64,000 nt of DNA, from the NCBI GenBank assembly GCA_965263245.1, contig CBDHHR010001146.1:930001-994000 (forward strand). Reading direction: 5' to 3'. The notes under the pieces are model-generated. The model worked only from the letters and a program-made list of their open reading frames with translations. It had not been told where the DNA came from and made no database searches. The translations under genes and the position numbers were made by a program. Shown here one piece after another: positions 10,665 to 24,175 of this stretch; the stretch's first letter is position 1, and the number at the start of each line of letters is the position of its first letter. This DNA comes from DT-68 sp965263245. GTDB taxonomy: Bacteria; Bacillota_I; Bacilli_A; Mycoplasmatales; Metamycoplasmataceae.

Positions 10665-13600
10665 TTATCCTCGGATTGCTCTTATAAAAATGTTCATTGT
10701 TCTTTCAAAAGCTTCTTCGTTTCTTCCTGAATAAAATACAACTCTAAATTTTCGAGGTCTACTTAAAGGAAACCTTCAATGACGATTTGTATTATTAGCA
10801 ACGGGTGTAATTAATTCTCGAAAATAGAAAAATCCGTTTACATTAAACTTGACTCTATTTTCAAAATAAATATTTTGTGTTGCATCATTTACTCCTTTTT
10901 TTACTTGCGCACCATTTCAACGATTGACATCTTTTAAAGTTATAACTAATGCCTTTTTCCCTGTGTTTCATTTATTATTGTAATAATCATATAAATTATT
11001 AACAATTATTTTATTTTCCGTTTTGGTTCTTAAATGTTTAATTTTAAGTTCCACACTTTGAATCATTTCATCATCATTATAAACAATTGAAAATAATGTT
11101 TCATCATAATCTTCTTTTACAATTTGATTAATTGTTTCATCACTATCAACGTTAATTAATGATTGAATTGTATTTGTTCATAAATTAGGATCATCTTCTG
11201 CTAAATGTTTTTTAATAGCAGTAAGAATTTTTGCTTTTGTATTTAAAGCTTCACCACCAAAGATTGTAAATGTTTTTTTAGCATTGTCTACAAAATAATT
11301 TGTTATTTTTTCAGAATTAGTAAACGCTCTTTTTACATTGAAAATACTTGTTGTTCTAAGAGTTGTTCCACCAATTTTGCTAATTGACACAATAATGTTT
11401 TGTAAAGTTGTTGAAATTGGAGTATCAACATCCATTGAAACTTCTATTGTTACTCCTCTTAAACTTGGATGATTAGCTTGTCCATCAATATTTGAAGAAT
11501 CAATTAATTTTCTTAATTCTTTTATAACTGCGTTTTTATTAGTTGCTTCTAAAATAATATTTCCGCTTGAATCACTTGGAAGAGTAATTATTAAATCATC
11601 TCCGCTTTTAGCATCAAAAATCCTTTTTATTGCTGAAATATCTTCATCTGCCATAAAATCTCTTTTTACTTGGAAAGTTTTTGTTGTTCTAAGAGTTGTT
11701 CCACCAATTTTGCTAATTGACACAATAATGTTTTGTAAAGTTGTTGAAATTGGAGCATCAACATCCATTGAAACTTCTATTGTTGCTCCTCTTAAACTTT
11801 GATGATTAGCTTGTCCATCAATATTTGAAGGATCAATTAATTTTCTTAACTCTTTTATGATTGCGTCTTTATTAGCTGCTTCTGAAATAATGTTTCCGCT
11901 TGAATCACTTGGAAGAGTAATTATTAAATCATTTCTAGTTTTAGAATCAAGAATATTTTTAATTGCTACTATATCTTCGTTTATTCCAGTATATCTATTA
12001 ACTTGGAAAATTTTTGTTGTTTTAAGAGTTGTCCCGCCAGTTTTACTAATTGATACAATAATGTTTTGTAAAGTTGTTGAAATTGGTGCATCAACATCCA
12101 TTGAAACTTCTATTGTTACTCCTCTTAAACTTGGATGATTAGTTTGTCCATCAATATTTGAAGGATCAATTAATTTTCTTAACTCTTTTATAATTGAGTT
12201 TTTATTAGCTATTTCGGAAATAATGTTTCCAATTGAATTACTTGGAAGAGTAATTATTAAATCATTTCCAGTTTTAGAATCAAGAATATTTTTAATTGCT
12301 ATTATATCTTCATTAGCAGTAAAATCTCTTTTTACTGAAAATGTTTTTGTTGTTGTAACAGTTGTTCCGCTAGTTTTACTAATTGACACAATAATGTTTT
12401 GTAAAGTTGTTGAAATTGGAGTATCACCATCCATTGAAACTTCTATTGTTGTTCCTTTTAAACTTGGATGATTAGCTTGTCCATCAATATTTGAAGAATC
12501 AATTAATTTTCTTAGCTCTTTTTCAATTGCATCTTTATTAGTTGCTTCTCCAATAATGTTTCCAATTGAATCATCCGGAAGAGTAATTATTAAATCATCT
12601 CCAGTTTTAGTATCAAGAACATTTTTTATAAATTCAATATCTTTATTTGCTAATTCGCTATTAGTAAATTCTCTTTTTACTTGGAAGATCTTTGTTAAAT
12701 TATAAACTCTATTTGCTTTTTTAATTGTTACAATAATATTTTGTAAAGTTGTTGAAATTGGTGCATCAACATTCATGTAAATTATTATATTGGTTCCTCT
12801 TAAGCTTGGATGATTAGTTTGTCCATCAATATTTGAAGGATCAATTAATTTTCTTAATTCTTTTTCGATTGCATTTTTATTATTAATATTTCCAATAATG
12901 TTTCCACTTGAATCACTCGGAAGAGTAATTATTAAATCATCTCCAGTTTTAGTATCAAAAATTCTTTTTATTGCTGAAATATCTTCATCTGCTGTAAAAT
13001 CTCTTTTTACTTGGAAAGTGTTTGTTGTTCTAAGAGTTGTTCCACCAATTTTGCTAATTGACAAAATAATGTTTTGTAAAGTTGTTGAAATTGGTGCATC
13101 AACATCCATTGAAACTTCTATTGTTACTCCTCTTAAGCTTGGATGATCAATTTGTCCATCTTTATTTGAAGAATCAATTAATTTTCTTAACTCTTTTATA
13201 ATTGCATCTTTATTAGCATTTTCTCCAATAATGTTTCCGCTTGAATCACTTGAAAGAGTAATTATTAAATCATCTTCAGTTTTAGCATCAAGAATATTTT
13301 TTATTGCTAATATATCTTCATTAATTTCTTTAATATTTAATTCTCTTTTTACTTGGAAAATATTTATTGTTCTAAGAGTTGTTCCATCAGTTTTAATAAT
13401 TGATACAATAACATCTTGAGGAGTTGTTGAAATTGGCGCATCAGCATTCATTGAAACTTCTATTGATGTTCCTCTTAAACTTCGATGATTGGCATCTCCA
13501 TCATCATTTAAAGGGTCAATTAATTTTCTTAATTGTTTTTCAATTGCATTTTTATTAGCTACTTTTCCAATAATATCTCCACTAGAGTCACTTGGAAGAA

Positions 13601-15809
13601 TAATTATTAAATCTTCTCCGGTTTTAGCATCAAGAATATTTTTTATAAATGTAATGTCTTTATTTGCTAATTCAGTAGTGGTAAAATCTCTTTTTACTTG
13701 AAATATACTTCTTGTTTCAAGAGTTGTTCCATCAGTTTTACGAATTGATACAATAACATCTTGAGGAGTTGTTGAAATTGGTGCATCAGCATTCATTGAA
13801 ACTTCTATTGATGTTCCTTTTAAACTTGGATGATCAATGTCTCCATCAATATTTAAAGGCTCAATTAATTTTCTTAACTCTTTTTCAATTGCATTTTTAT
13901 TTGCTGTTTTTTCAATAATGTTTCCAGTTGAATCACCTGGAAGAGTAATTATTAAATCATCTCCAGTTTTAGTATCAAGAACATTTTTTATAGATGAAAT
14001 ATCTTCATTTGCTAATTCACTAGTAGTAAAATCTCTTTTTACTTGAAATACACTTCTTGTTTCAAGAGTTGTTCCATCAGTTTTAATAATTGATACAATA
14101 ATGTTTTGAGTAGTTGTTGAAATTGGTGCATCAGGTTTCATTGAAACTTCTATTGTTGTTCCTTTTAAACTTGCATGATTTGCTTCACCATTACTATTTG
14201 AAGAATCAACTAATATTCTCAATTGTTTTTCAATTGCGTTTTTATTAACTATTTCTCCAATAATATTTCCAGTTGAATCACTTGGAAGAGTAATTATTAA
14301 ATCTTCTCCGGTTTTAGCATCAAGAATATTTTTTATAGATGCAATATCTTTATCTGTTAATTCAACATTAGTAAAATCTCTTTTTACTGAAAATGTTTTT
14401 GTTGTTCTAACAGTTGTTCCGCTAGTTTTGCTAATTGATACAATAACATCTTGAGGAGTTGTTGAAATTGGTGCATCAACACTCATTGAAATACTTATTA
14501 CTGTTCCTTTTAAACTTGGATGATTAGTTTGTCCATCATTATTTGAAGAATCAACTAATTTTCTTAATTGTTTTTCAATTGCATTTTTATTGATTGCATT
14601 TTCAATAATGTTTCCAGTTGAATTATTTGGAAGAGTAATTATTAAATCTTCTCCGATTTTAGCATCAAGAACATTTTTTATAGATGCAATATCCTTATCT
14701 GCTAATTCAATAGTGGTAAAATCTCTTTTTACTAAAAATGTTTTTGTTGTTGTAAGGGTTGTTCCGTCAGTTTTACTAATTGATACAATGATGTTTTGAG
14801 GAGTTGTTGAAATTGGTGCATCAGGTTTCATTGAAACTTCTATTGTTGCTCCTTTTAAACTTGCATGATTATCTTCTCCACTTGTATTTGAAGGATCAAT
14901 TAATTTTCTCAATTGTTTTTCAATTGCGTTTTTATTAACTCCTCTTCTGATAATGTTTCCAGTTGAATTACTTGGAAGAGTAATTATTAAATCATCTCCA
15001 GTTTTAGCATCAAGAACGTTTTTTATAAATGCAATGTCCTTATTTGCTAATTCACTAGTGGTAAAACTTCTTTTTACTTGGAAAATACTTGTTGTTTTAA
15101 GAGTTTGTCCACCGCTTTTACTAATTGATACAATAATGTTTTGTAAAGTTGTTGAAATTGGTGCATCAAGTTTCATTGAAACTTCAATTGTTGTTCCTTT
15201 TAAACTTGCATGATTATCTTCTCCATTAGTATTTAAAGGATCAACTAATATTCTTAATTTTTTTTCAATTTCATTTTTATTAGTTGCTTTTGAAATAATA
15301 TTTCCGATTGAGTTACTCGGAAGAGTAATTACTAAATCTTCTCCAGTTTTAGCATCAAGAACCTTTTTTATAGATGCTATTTCTTCATCAATAATATTTT
15401 TCTTTTTAACCAGAAAGTCTTTAACTTCTTTTGAAACTTCATTTTTGGTTAATTTAATAATAATTTTCTGTGCAACAATCGAAATATTAGTATCCTTTTG
15501 CATCAAAATTTCAATTTTTACTCCTTTTAGATTTACTTTACCAATTAAAGTTTTAATTTTTTCAACAACTTTATCTTGATTTTTAGCAACTATTTTGCCA
15601 CTAGCACTACTTGCTAGTTCAATAATTTTTTCTTTAGAAGATTTATTTTTTAAAATTTCAACTATTTTGTTGATATCCTCATCTTCTTTTATTTTATCAT
15701 TTTTGTTATTTAGAATAACAACTGGTGTAACAATTGAAACAGCTAAAACTCCACTTCCGATTGTTCCTAAAATTAAATATTTTTTCTTTCTTGAACCTTT
15801 TATTTTCAT
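10665..15809 (-). CDS. S3: giant repeat surface protein, 12 A domains
   Basis: 1714 aa. After MKIKGSRKKKYLILG and a hydrophobic membrane segment comes the N-domain. Then come 12 consecutive A domains of about 110-115 aa, each with the pattern DIxxIKxxLDAKTGDDLIIT, LPSDSxGNII, NKNAIEKELRKLIDPSN, NHPSLRGTTIEVSM, PISTTxQNIIVSIS and FQVKRxFT. One B domain (EKITNYFVDNAKKTFTIFGG) and the family tail (NNLYDYYNNKWNT, DATQNIYFENRVKF, RKFRVVFYSGR) end the protein. The ATG at 15809 lies just behind AAAGGAAGGGC and downstream of the promoter. Longer in-frame extensions would run through the promoter and are rejected. No enzymatic motif is seen; a stalk-like surface adhesin or antigen is the likely role. 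Confidence 0.87.
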
Positions 15810-15843
15810 TTTTTTAATAGCCCTTCCTTTAACATTTTTACTT

Positions 15844-15877
15844 ATTATAAAAAAATCTATTTGCAAAAAAAAAAAAA
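15844..15877 (-). promoter_or_regulatory. S3 promoter with T13 tract
   Basis: TATAAT at 15844-15849 (minus) and a 13-T run at 15865-15877, with 15 nt between them. The tract is one base shorter than at S1, S2, S4 and S5. Confidence 0.7.
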
Positions 15878-16041
15878 GTGTATTTAGCAACTTTAAATAC
15901 TTATTTTAAAGGTTTTACGGTTTTTTTTATGTATATTTTAAGGAGTATTTTTTTAGCAAAATTGAGTTGTTTAAAGAATGTTGATTTAACATCATAAAAA
16001 ATATTTTTTTAATATATCTCGAAAATAGTAAAGAAAATGTT

Positions 16042-16163
16042 TTCTTAATCTATTTCATAACTAGTAAGTGTTTTAACTATTTTTAATAGTCTTAAAGTTA
16101 AAAGTCAAGACTTAGACCTATTTCAGTAATGTCTTGATTTTTAATATTTAAAGATTTTAGTAT
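16042..16163 (-). pseudogene. rsmA 5'-end fragment, copy 3 (internally deleted)
   Basis: Fragments matching rsmA codons for SYEID and the SAM-motif region are joined directly to the first codons, whose ATG is now ATA. The middle of the fragment is deleted. Confidence 0.7.
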
Positions 16164-16200
16164 GTCTTGATTGTATATAAAGTAGATTAAACAAAAGAAA

Positions 16201-19200
16201 TTATCCTCGGATTGCTCTTATAAAAATGTTTATATTTTTTCGAAAAATTTTTTTATTTTTTCCTGAATGAAATACAACTCTAAATTTTCGAGGTGTATTT
16301 AAGCTAAAATTTCAACTATCTCTTGGATTATTTGTAACATTTTCAGCTCATGTGTAATCATCTCTATAAAAATATCCATTTAAACCAAATTTAACTTTAT
16401 TTTCAATGTAAATATTTTTTGTTGCATCATTTACTGCTTTTTTTACTTGCGGACCAGTTCAACGATTTACATTTTTTAAAGTTACAACTAAAGCTTTTTT
16501 TCTTGTGTTTCATTTACTATTATAATAAGCATATAAATTATTAACAATTATCCTATTTTCTGTTTTGGTTCTTAAGTGTTTAATTTTAAGTTCTACACTT
16601 TGAGTCATTCCGCCATCATTATAAACAATTGAAAATGATGTTTCATCATAATTTTCCTTTACGATTTGATTAATTGTTTCATCATCATCAACGCTAATTA
16701 ATGATTGAATTGTATTTGTTCATAAATTAGGATCATCTTCTGCTAAATGTTTTTTAATAGCAGTAAGAATTTTTGCTTTTGTATTTAAAGCTTCACCACC
16801 AAAGATTGTAAATGTTTTTTTAGCGTTGTCTACAAAATAATTTGTTATTTTTTCAGAATTAGTAAAAGCTCTTTTTACATTGAAAATACTTGTTGTTGTA
16901 AGAGTTGTTCCGCTAGTTTTACGAATTGACACAATAATGTTTTGTAAAGTTGTTGAAATTGGAGCATCAACATCCATTGAAACTTCTATTGTTACTCCTC
17001 TTAAACTTGGATGATTAGCTTGTCCATCAATATTTGAAGAATCAATTAATTTTCTTAACTCTTTTATAACTGCGTTTTTATTAGTTGCTTCTGAAATAAT
17101 ATTCCCGCTTGAATCACTCGGAAGAGTAATTATTAAATCATCTTCAGTTTTAGAATCAAGAATATTTTTTATTGCTACTATATCTTCATCAATAGTAAAA
17201 GCTCTTTTTACTTGGAAAGTTTTTGTTGTTGTAAGAGTTGTTCCGCCAGTTTTACTAATTGACACAATAATGTTTTGTAAAGTTGTTGAAATTGGAGCAT
17301 CAACATTCATTGAAACTTCTATTGTTACTCCTCTTAAACTTGGGTGATTAGCTTGTCCATCAATATTTGAAGAATCAATTAATTTTCTCAACTCTTTTAT
17401 AACTGCGTTTTTATTAGTTGCTTCTGAAATAATATTTCCGCTTGAATCACTCAGAAGAGTAATTATTAAATCATCTTCAGTTTTAGCATCAAGAATATTT
17501 TTTATTACTACTATATCTTCATTTGTTCTGGTATATCTATTAACTTGAAAAATTTTTGTTGTTGTAAGAGTTGTTCCGCCAGTTTTACTAATTGACACAA
17601 TAATGTTTTGTAAAGTTGTTGAAATTGGTGCATCAACATCCATTGAAACTTCTATTGTTACTCCTCTTAAACTTGGATGATTAGCTTGTCCATCAATATT
17701 TGAATAATCAATTAATTTTCTTAATTCTTTTATAATTGCGTTTTTATTAGTTGCTTCTCCAATAATGTTTCCACTTGAATCACTCGGAAGAGTAATTATT
17801 AAATCTTCTCCAATTTTATTATCAAAAATATCTCTAATTGCTATTATATATTCATTAGCAGTAAAATCTCTTTTTACTTGGAAAGTTTTTGTTGTTGTAA
17901 TAGTTGTTCCGCCAATTTTACTAATTGACACAATAATATTTTGTAAAGTTGCTAAAATTAGAGCATCAACATCCATCGAAACTTCTATTGTTGTTCCTTT
18001 TAAACTTGGATGATTAGCTTGTCCATCAATATTTGAAGGATCAATTAATTTTCTTAACTCTTTTATAATTGCGTTTTTATTAGTTGCTTCTCCAATAATA
18101 TTTCCGCTTGAACTACTTGGGAGAATAATTGTTAAATCATCTCCAGTTTTAGTATCAAGAACATTTTTTATAAATTCAATATCTTTATTTGCTAATTCAC
18201 TATTAGTGAATTCTCTTTTTACTTGGAAAGTCTTTGTCAAAATAAAACTTCTATTTGCTTTTCTAATTGTTACAATAATACTTTGTAAAGTTGTTGAAAT
18301 TGGTGCATCAACATCCATGTAAATTATTATATTGGTTCCTCTTAAGCTTGGATGATTAACTTGTCCATCAATGTTTGAAGGATCAATTAATTTTCTTAAC
18401 TCTTTTTCAATTGCATTTTTATTAGCTGTTTTTCCAATAATGTTTCCATTTGAACTACTTGGGAGAATAATTTTTAAGTCATCTTCAGTTTTAGTATCAA
18501 AAATTCTTTCTATTGCTGAAATATCTTCGTCTACTGTAAAATCTCTTTTTACTTGGAAAATATTTATTGTTCTAAGAGTTGTTCCACCAATTTTACTAAT
18601 TGACACAATAATGTTTTGTAAAGTTGTTGAAATTGGTGCATCAACATCCATTGAAACTTCTATTGTTACTCCTCTTAAACTTGGATGGTCAATTTGTCCA
18701 TCTTTATTTGAAGAATCAATTAATTTTCTTAATTCTTTTATAATTGCATCTTTATTAGCATTTTCTCCAATAATGTTTCCGCTTGAATCACTTGGAAGAG
18801 TAATTATTAAATCATCTTCAGTTTTAGAATCAAGAATATTTTTTATTGCTAATATATCTTCATTAATTTCTTTAATATTTAATTCTCTTTTTACTTGAAA
18901 AATTTTTGCTGTTTCAAGGGTTGTTCCATCATTTTTAATAATTGATACAATAACATCTTGAAGAGTCGTTGAAATTGGCGCATCAATACTCATTGAAACT
19001 TCTATTGATGTTCCTTTTAAACTTTGATGATTGGCATCTCCATCATCATTTAAAGGGTCAATTAATTTTCTTAATTGCTTTTCAATTGCGTTTTTATTAG
19101 CTGCTTTTCCAATAATATTTCCACTAGCGTCACTTGGAAGAGTAATTATTAAATCTTCTCCGGTTTTAGTATCAAGAACATTTTTTATAAATGCAATATC

Positions 19201-21351
19201 TTTATTTGCTAATTCAGTAGTGCTAAATTCTCTTTTTACTTGGAAAATTTTTGTTGTTATAAGGGTTGTTCCATCATTTTTAATAATTGATACAATAATG
19301 TTTTGAGCAGTTGTCGAAATTGCTGCATCAGCATTCATTGAAACTTCTATTGATGTTCCTTTTAAACTTGGATGATCAACGTTTCCATCAATATTTAAAG
19401 GGTCAATTAATTTTCTTAACTCTTTTTCAATTGCATTTTTATTTGCCGTTTTTTCAACAATGTTTCCAATTGAATCACCCGGAAGAGTAATTATTAAATC
19501 TTCTCCAGTTTTAGCATCAAGAATATTTTTTATAGATGCAATATCTTTATTTGCTAATTCACTAGTGGTAAAATCTCTTTTTACTTGAAATATACTTCTT
19601 GTTTCAAGAGTTGTTCCATCAGTTTTAATAATTGATACAATAATGTTTTGAGCGGTTGTTGAAATTGGTGCATCAACACTCATTGAAATACTTATTACTG
19701 TTCCTTTTAAACTTGGATGATTTGCTTCACCATTAGTATTTGAAGGATCAACTAATATTCTCAATTGTTTTTCAATTGCGTTTTTATTAACTGTTTCTCC
19801 AACAATATTTCCGGTTGAATCATTTGGAAGAGTAATTATTAAATCTTCTCCGGTTTTAGCATCAAGAATATTTTTTATAGATGCAATATCTTTATCTGTT
19901 AATTCAATATTAGTAAAATCTCTTTTTACTGAAAATGTTTTTGTTGTTGTAATAGTTGTTCCACTAGTTTTGCTAATTGATACAATGATGTTTTGAGAAG
20001 TTGTTGAAATTGGTGCATCAGGTTTCATTGAAACTTCTATTGTTGTTCCTTTTAAACTTGGATGATTAGTTTGTCCATCATTATTTGAAGGATCAATTAA
20101 TTTTCTTAATTGTTTTTCAATTGCATTTTTATTGATTGCATTTTCAATAATTTTTCCAGTTGAACTACTTGGAAGATTAATTATTAAATCATTTCCAACT
20201 TTAGAATCTAAAATTGTTTTTATAGATGCAATATCCTTATCTGCTAATTCACTAGTAGTAAAATCTCTTTTTACTGAAAATGTTTTTGTTGTTGTAAGGG
20301 TTGTTCCGTCAGTTTTACTAATTGATACAATGATTTTTTGAGGAGTTGTTGAAATTGGTGCATCAACACTCATTGAAACTTCTATTGTTGTTCCTTTTAA
20401 ACTTGCATGATTATCTTCTCCATTTGTATTTGAAGGATCAATTAATTTTCTTAGTTGTTTTTCAATTGCGTTTTTATTAACTCCTCTTCTAATAATGTTT
20501 CCAGCTGAATCACTTGGAAGAGTAATTATTAAATCATCTCCAGTTTTAGCATCAAAAATATTTTTTATAAATGCAATGTCTTTATTTGCTAATTCACTAG
20601 TAGTAAAATCTCTTTTTACTGAAAATGTTTTTGTTGTTTTAAGAGTTTGTCCACCGCTTTTACTAATTGATACAATAATGTTTTGAGCAGTTGTTGAAAT
20701 TGGTGCATCAAGTTTCATTGAAACTTCAATTGTTGTTCCTTTTAAACTTGCATGATTATCTTCTCCATTAGTATTTGAAGGATCAACTAATATTCTTAAT
20801 TTTTTTTCAATTTCATTTTTATTAATCGCTTTTGAAATAATATTTCCGGTTGAGTTACTCGAAAGAGTAATTATTAAATCTTCTCCGGTTTTAGCATCAA
20901 GAACCTTTTTTATTGATGCTATTTCTTCATCAATAATATTTTTCTTTTTAACAAAAAAGTCTTTAACTTCTTTTGAAACTTCATTTTTGGTTAATTTAAT
21001 AATAATTTTCTGTGCAACAATCGAAATATTAGTATCCTTTTGCATCAAAATTTTAATTTTTACTCCTTTTAAATTTGCTTTACCAATTAAAGTTTTAATT
21101 TTTTCAATAATTTTATCTTGATTATTAGCAACTATTTTACCATTAGTGTTACTTAAAAGTTCAATAATTTTTTCTTTAGAAGATTTATTTTTTAAAATTT
21201 CAACTATTTTGTTGATATCCTCATCTTCTTTTACTTTATCATTTTTGTTATTTAGAATAACAACTGGTGTAACAATTGAAACAGCTAAAACTCCACTTCC
21301 GATTGTTCCTAAAATTAAATATTTTTTCTTTCTTGAACCTTTTATTTTCAT
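16201..21351 (-). CDS. S4: giant repeat surface protein, 12 A domains
   Basis: 1716 aa, collinear with S3: the same N-domain and membrane segment, 12 A domains that correspond unit by unit to those of S3, one B domain and the same tail ending IRAIRG. Shared irregular units show that the whole gene was duplicated rather than expanded independently. The fifth- and fourth-from-last units have altered spacing, and one unit has the odd motif GTNIIIYMDVDAPI in both genes. Start ATG at 21351, with AAAGGAAAGGC upstream. Sequence differences cluster in the loops of the A units, as expected for a surface-exposed protein under selection, though that is an inference. Confidence 0.87.
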
Positions 21352-21385
21352 TTTTTTAATAGCCTTTCCTTTAACATTTTTATTT

Positions 21386-21420
21386 ATTATAAAAAAATCT
21401 CTTTGCAAAAAAAAAAAAAA
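21386..21420 (-). promoter_or_regulatory. S4 promoter with T14 tract
   Basis: TATAAT at 21386-21391 (minus) and 14 T at 21407-21420, with 15 nt between. Confidence 0.7.
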
Positions 21421-21559
21421 GTGTATTTAGCAACTTTAAATACTTATTTTAAAGGTTTTATGGTTTTTTTATGTATATTTTAAGGAGTATTTTTTTAGTA
21501 AAATTGAGTTGTTTAAATAATGTTGATTTAACATAATTTTTTTGTTTTTGATAATTATG

Positions 21560-21737
21560 AATAATTTAAATAATGTATAACTTGTAAAATTATAAGAAAC
21601 ATTTTTTATTTTTAAATTTAAACCATTATTTTGATTAATTTGATAATTAATAATTATTTTAACTTTTGCTAATAGTTTTAAAGTTAAAAAACCAATACCA
21701 AGAGCTATTTAAAAAACATCTTTATTTTTAATGTTGT
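21560..21737 (-). pseudogene. rsmA fragment, copy 4 (strongly decayed)
   Basis: Only the piece corresponding to the SAM-binding region is readable (LALGIGFLTLKLLAK-like). It is truncated at about 21737, where unrelated plus-strand sequence begins. Confidence 0.6.
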
Positions 21738-21741
21738 AAAC

Positions 21742-22300
21742 CAAGAGAGATAAATGTCTTACTCCTAAGAATGAGAAAATGAATACAAATAAACCATTCT
21801 GTAATTATGCTAAAAACACAAAATAAGTAAGAAGATGAAAAAATAATATGTTTAATAAAAGATAAAATAAAAAAACTCTTCAATCATTAAAAAATTTTTA
21901 AAATCAAAAAAATAAGAAAAATAAATTATTTTTTATTTCTGATGAAAATAGTTATCAAGATATTTTATCCATAAAAAGAACAAAAAATACAATTACAAAA
22001 CATATTGAAGATAAATTTAATAACGTTTTTGAAGTTGAAAATGAGCTTTTATTAAAAACAGGATTATGTTTTGAAAATTTATATAAAAAAATCCATTCAA
22101 AAAATTGATTTCCTAAAAATAGTATGAAAAAAAGTAATCAATATTTATTTAACAATTATGCTAAAAATGTTAACTACTTTAATAAAAATGAAAAACTAGA
22201 TTTTTCAAAAATAATTGCTGATATGGAAAAAACAAAAAATCCACACTTAAAAATAATTGAAGCTATCATTTTAAAAGAAAAATTATGGTTTAATAATTAA
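21742..22300 (+). pseudogene. Plus-strand gene remnant, probable IS relic
   Basis: The only rightward coding remnant in the surface-gene region. An open stretch of about 135 codons before the TAA at 22298 includes ISDENSYQDILSIKRTKN, FEVENELLLKTGLCFENLY and FSKIIADMEKTKNPHLKIIE. It has no start codon and several stops upstream. The left edge carries AGATAAATGTCTTACTC, the inverse of the AGACATTTAT strings near 2917 and 3169, so this may be one end of an old insertion sequence. The family is not recognised. Confidence 0.4.
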
Positions 22301-22328
22301 TATTATTTAATTAAAACATAAAATTAAA

Positions 22329-23810
22329 TTATTTTAAGGGTCATTTTATTGGTGGTACTGGTGGTACTAAATGTAAAATATCAAGATTTATTTTTCGTTG
22401 AGTATTACCTAAATCATCAGTATAAGCAATTGAATAATTTATTTCTGTCACGCCCCATCTAGTTTCAGTTTCAACTTCAGATCTATGAGTAGTAATTAAA
22501 TCTTGAAGTTCATTAGTTCATAAATCAGGATCCTTAGATGCTAAATGTTTTTTAATAGCTGCAAGAATTTTTGGTTGTGTGTTTAAAGGATTTGTTTTAA
22601 AAGGGTCTCCTTTAAAAATAATAAGATGTCTATTATCTTCATTAGCAAAATAATTTTCTATTTTTTGAGCATTAGTAAATTCTTTTCTTACTTGAAAAGT
22701 TTTGCTTGTTCTAAGAGTTTTTCCATTAGCTTTACTAATTGATACAACAATGTTTTGCGGAGTTGTTGAAATTAGAGAATTAGTACGCATTGAAACTTCT
22801 ATTTTTGTTCCTCTTAAACTTGCATGATCAATTGCACCATCATTATTAGAAAGATCAATTAATTTTCTTAATTCTTTTTCAATTGCATTTTTATTATTTT
22901 TATCATTAATATTTCCAATTGAATCACTCGGAAGAGTAATTATTAAATCATTATCAGTTTTAGCATCAAGAATTTTTTTTATTGCTCCTATATCCTCATT
23001 AGCACTGATTTCATTAGCAGTAAAATCTCTCTTTACTCGGAAAATTTTTGTTGTGTTAAGAGTTGTTCCATCAGCTTTACTAATTGATACAATAATGTTT
23101 TGGGCAGTTGTTGAAATTTGTCTATCAACACGCATTGAAATACTTACTGTTGTTCCTTTTAAACTTTGATGATTAGCTTCTCCATTAGTATTTGAAGGAT
23201 CAATTAATTCTCTTAATTTTTTTAAAATTGGATTTTTATTAGCTGCATTTGAAATAATGTTTCCGGTTGAATCACTCGGAAGAGTAATTATTAAATCATT
23301 TCCAACTTTAGAATCTAAAATTGTTTTTATAAATTCAATATCTTTATTTGCTAATTCAGCACTGCTAAATTCTCTTTTTACTTGAAATATGCTTGTTGTT
23401 TTAATGTTGCTTTCATTTTTTTTACTAATTGATACAAAAATGTTTTGAAGAGTTGTTGAAATTGGTAAATCAGTGCTCATTAAAATTTCTATTTTTGTTT
23501 CTTTTAAATTTGCTTCACCAATTAAAGTTTTAACTTTTGGAATAATTTTATCTTGGTTATCAGCAATAATTTTACCACTAGCATCACTAGATAAAATGAT
23601 TGTTTTTTCCTTAACAGATTTATTTTTTAAAATTTTGGCTATTTTACTAATTGTTTCATCTTCTTTTTTTATAGATTCATTTTCTTTTTTTGCTTGGTCA
23701 ATTTTATTGTTTAAAATAATAATTGGCGTAACAACTGAAGCGGCTAAAGCTCCAGTTCCTAGTGCTCCAATAATTAAATATTTTGTATTTTTTGATATTT
23801 TTGAGTTCAT
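22329..23810 (-). CDS. S5: short, divergent member of the repeat surface family
   Basis: 493 aa. MNSKISKNTKYLIIGALGTG leads into a hydrophobic segment to about residue 32. A shortened N-domain is fused into the second half of an A domain, then come two full A domains (NDLIITLPSDSTGNIIS and NDLIITLPSDSIGNIND). One diverged B domain follows (AQKIENYFANEDNRHLIIFK). The C-terminus is unusual: after the B unit it ends with LVPPVPPIKWPLK instead of the family tail. The start at 23810 follows AAAGGATTATTC, and its own T14 promoter lies upstream. A later start or a fusion cannot be excluded, but the repeat order is continuous. Confidence 0.82.
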
Positions 23811-23847
23811 TTTTGAATAATCCTTTAATCTTTTAGCTTTTTTACCC

Positions 23848-23882
23848 ATTATAAAAAAATTCCTTTGCAAAAAAAAAAAAAA
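23848..23882 (-). promoter_or_regulatory. S5 promoter with T14 tract
   Basis: TATAAT at 23848-23853 (minus) and 14 T at 23869-23882, with 15 nt between. Confidence 0.7.
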
Positions 23883-23931
23883 GTTTGTTTAACAACTTTA
23901 AAGACTTATTTTAGAAACCTTTAAGATTTTT

Positions 23932-24000
23932 TTAACATGTTTCAAAACTAGTAAAGGAAATGTTTTAATTTTTTCAATAATTTGCTTGATAAATTTATTT
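23932..24000 (-). pseudogene. Possible rsmA fragment, copy 5 (barely recognisable)
   Basis: A short stretch resembling the tail of the other rsmA fragments (tttcaaaactagtaaagg, then ttttaattttttcaataa). Similarity is weak. The call rests mainly on its position between a surface-gene promoter and the next surface-gene remnant. Confidence 0.3.
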
Positions 24001-24175
24001 TTTAATTTAATAATAATATTTTATAGTTTTTATAGAGTTTTGTAAAACTTTCCATTAACAAGATGTTAAATATTAAACTTAGTTCACATTATAGCATTAT
24101 TAAACATTGAAAAAATAGTAAAAAAGTTTACATTTGTAAAATAAACCCTTCTTTAGATGTTTTTGTTTTTAATTA

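Noticed and set aside
11178..15890. Starts upstream of MKIKG for S3 and S4
   Set aside because: The longer frames run through the T tract and the -10 box, so those codons would not be in the mRNA.
11857..21430. Many plus-strand ORFs of 60-175 codons opposite the surface genes
   Set aside because: They repeat with the same period as the A domains and lie wholly inside S3 and S4; they are antisense shadows of a biased repeat.
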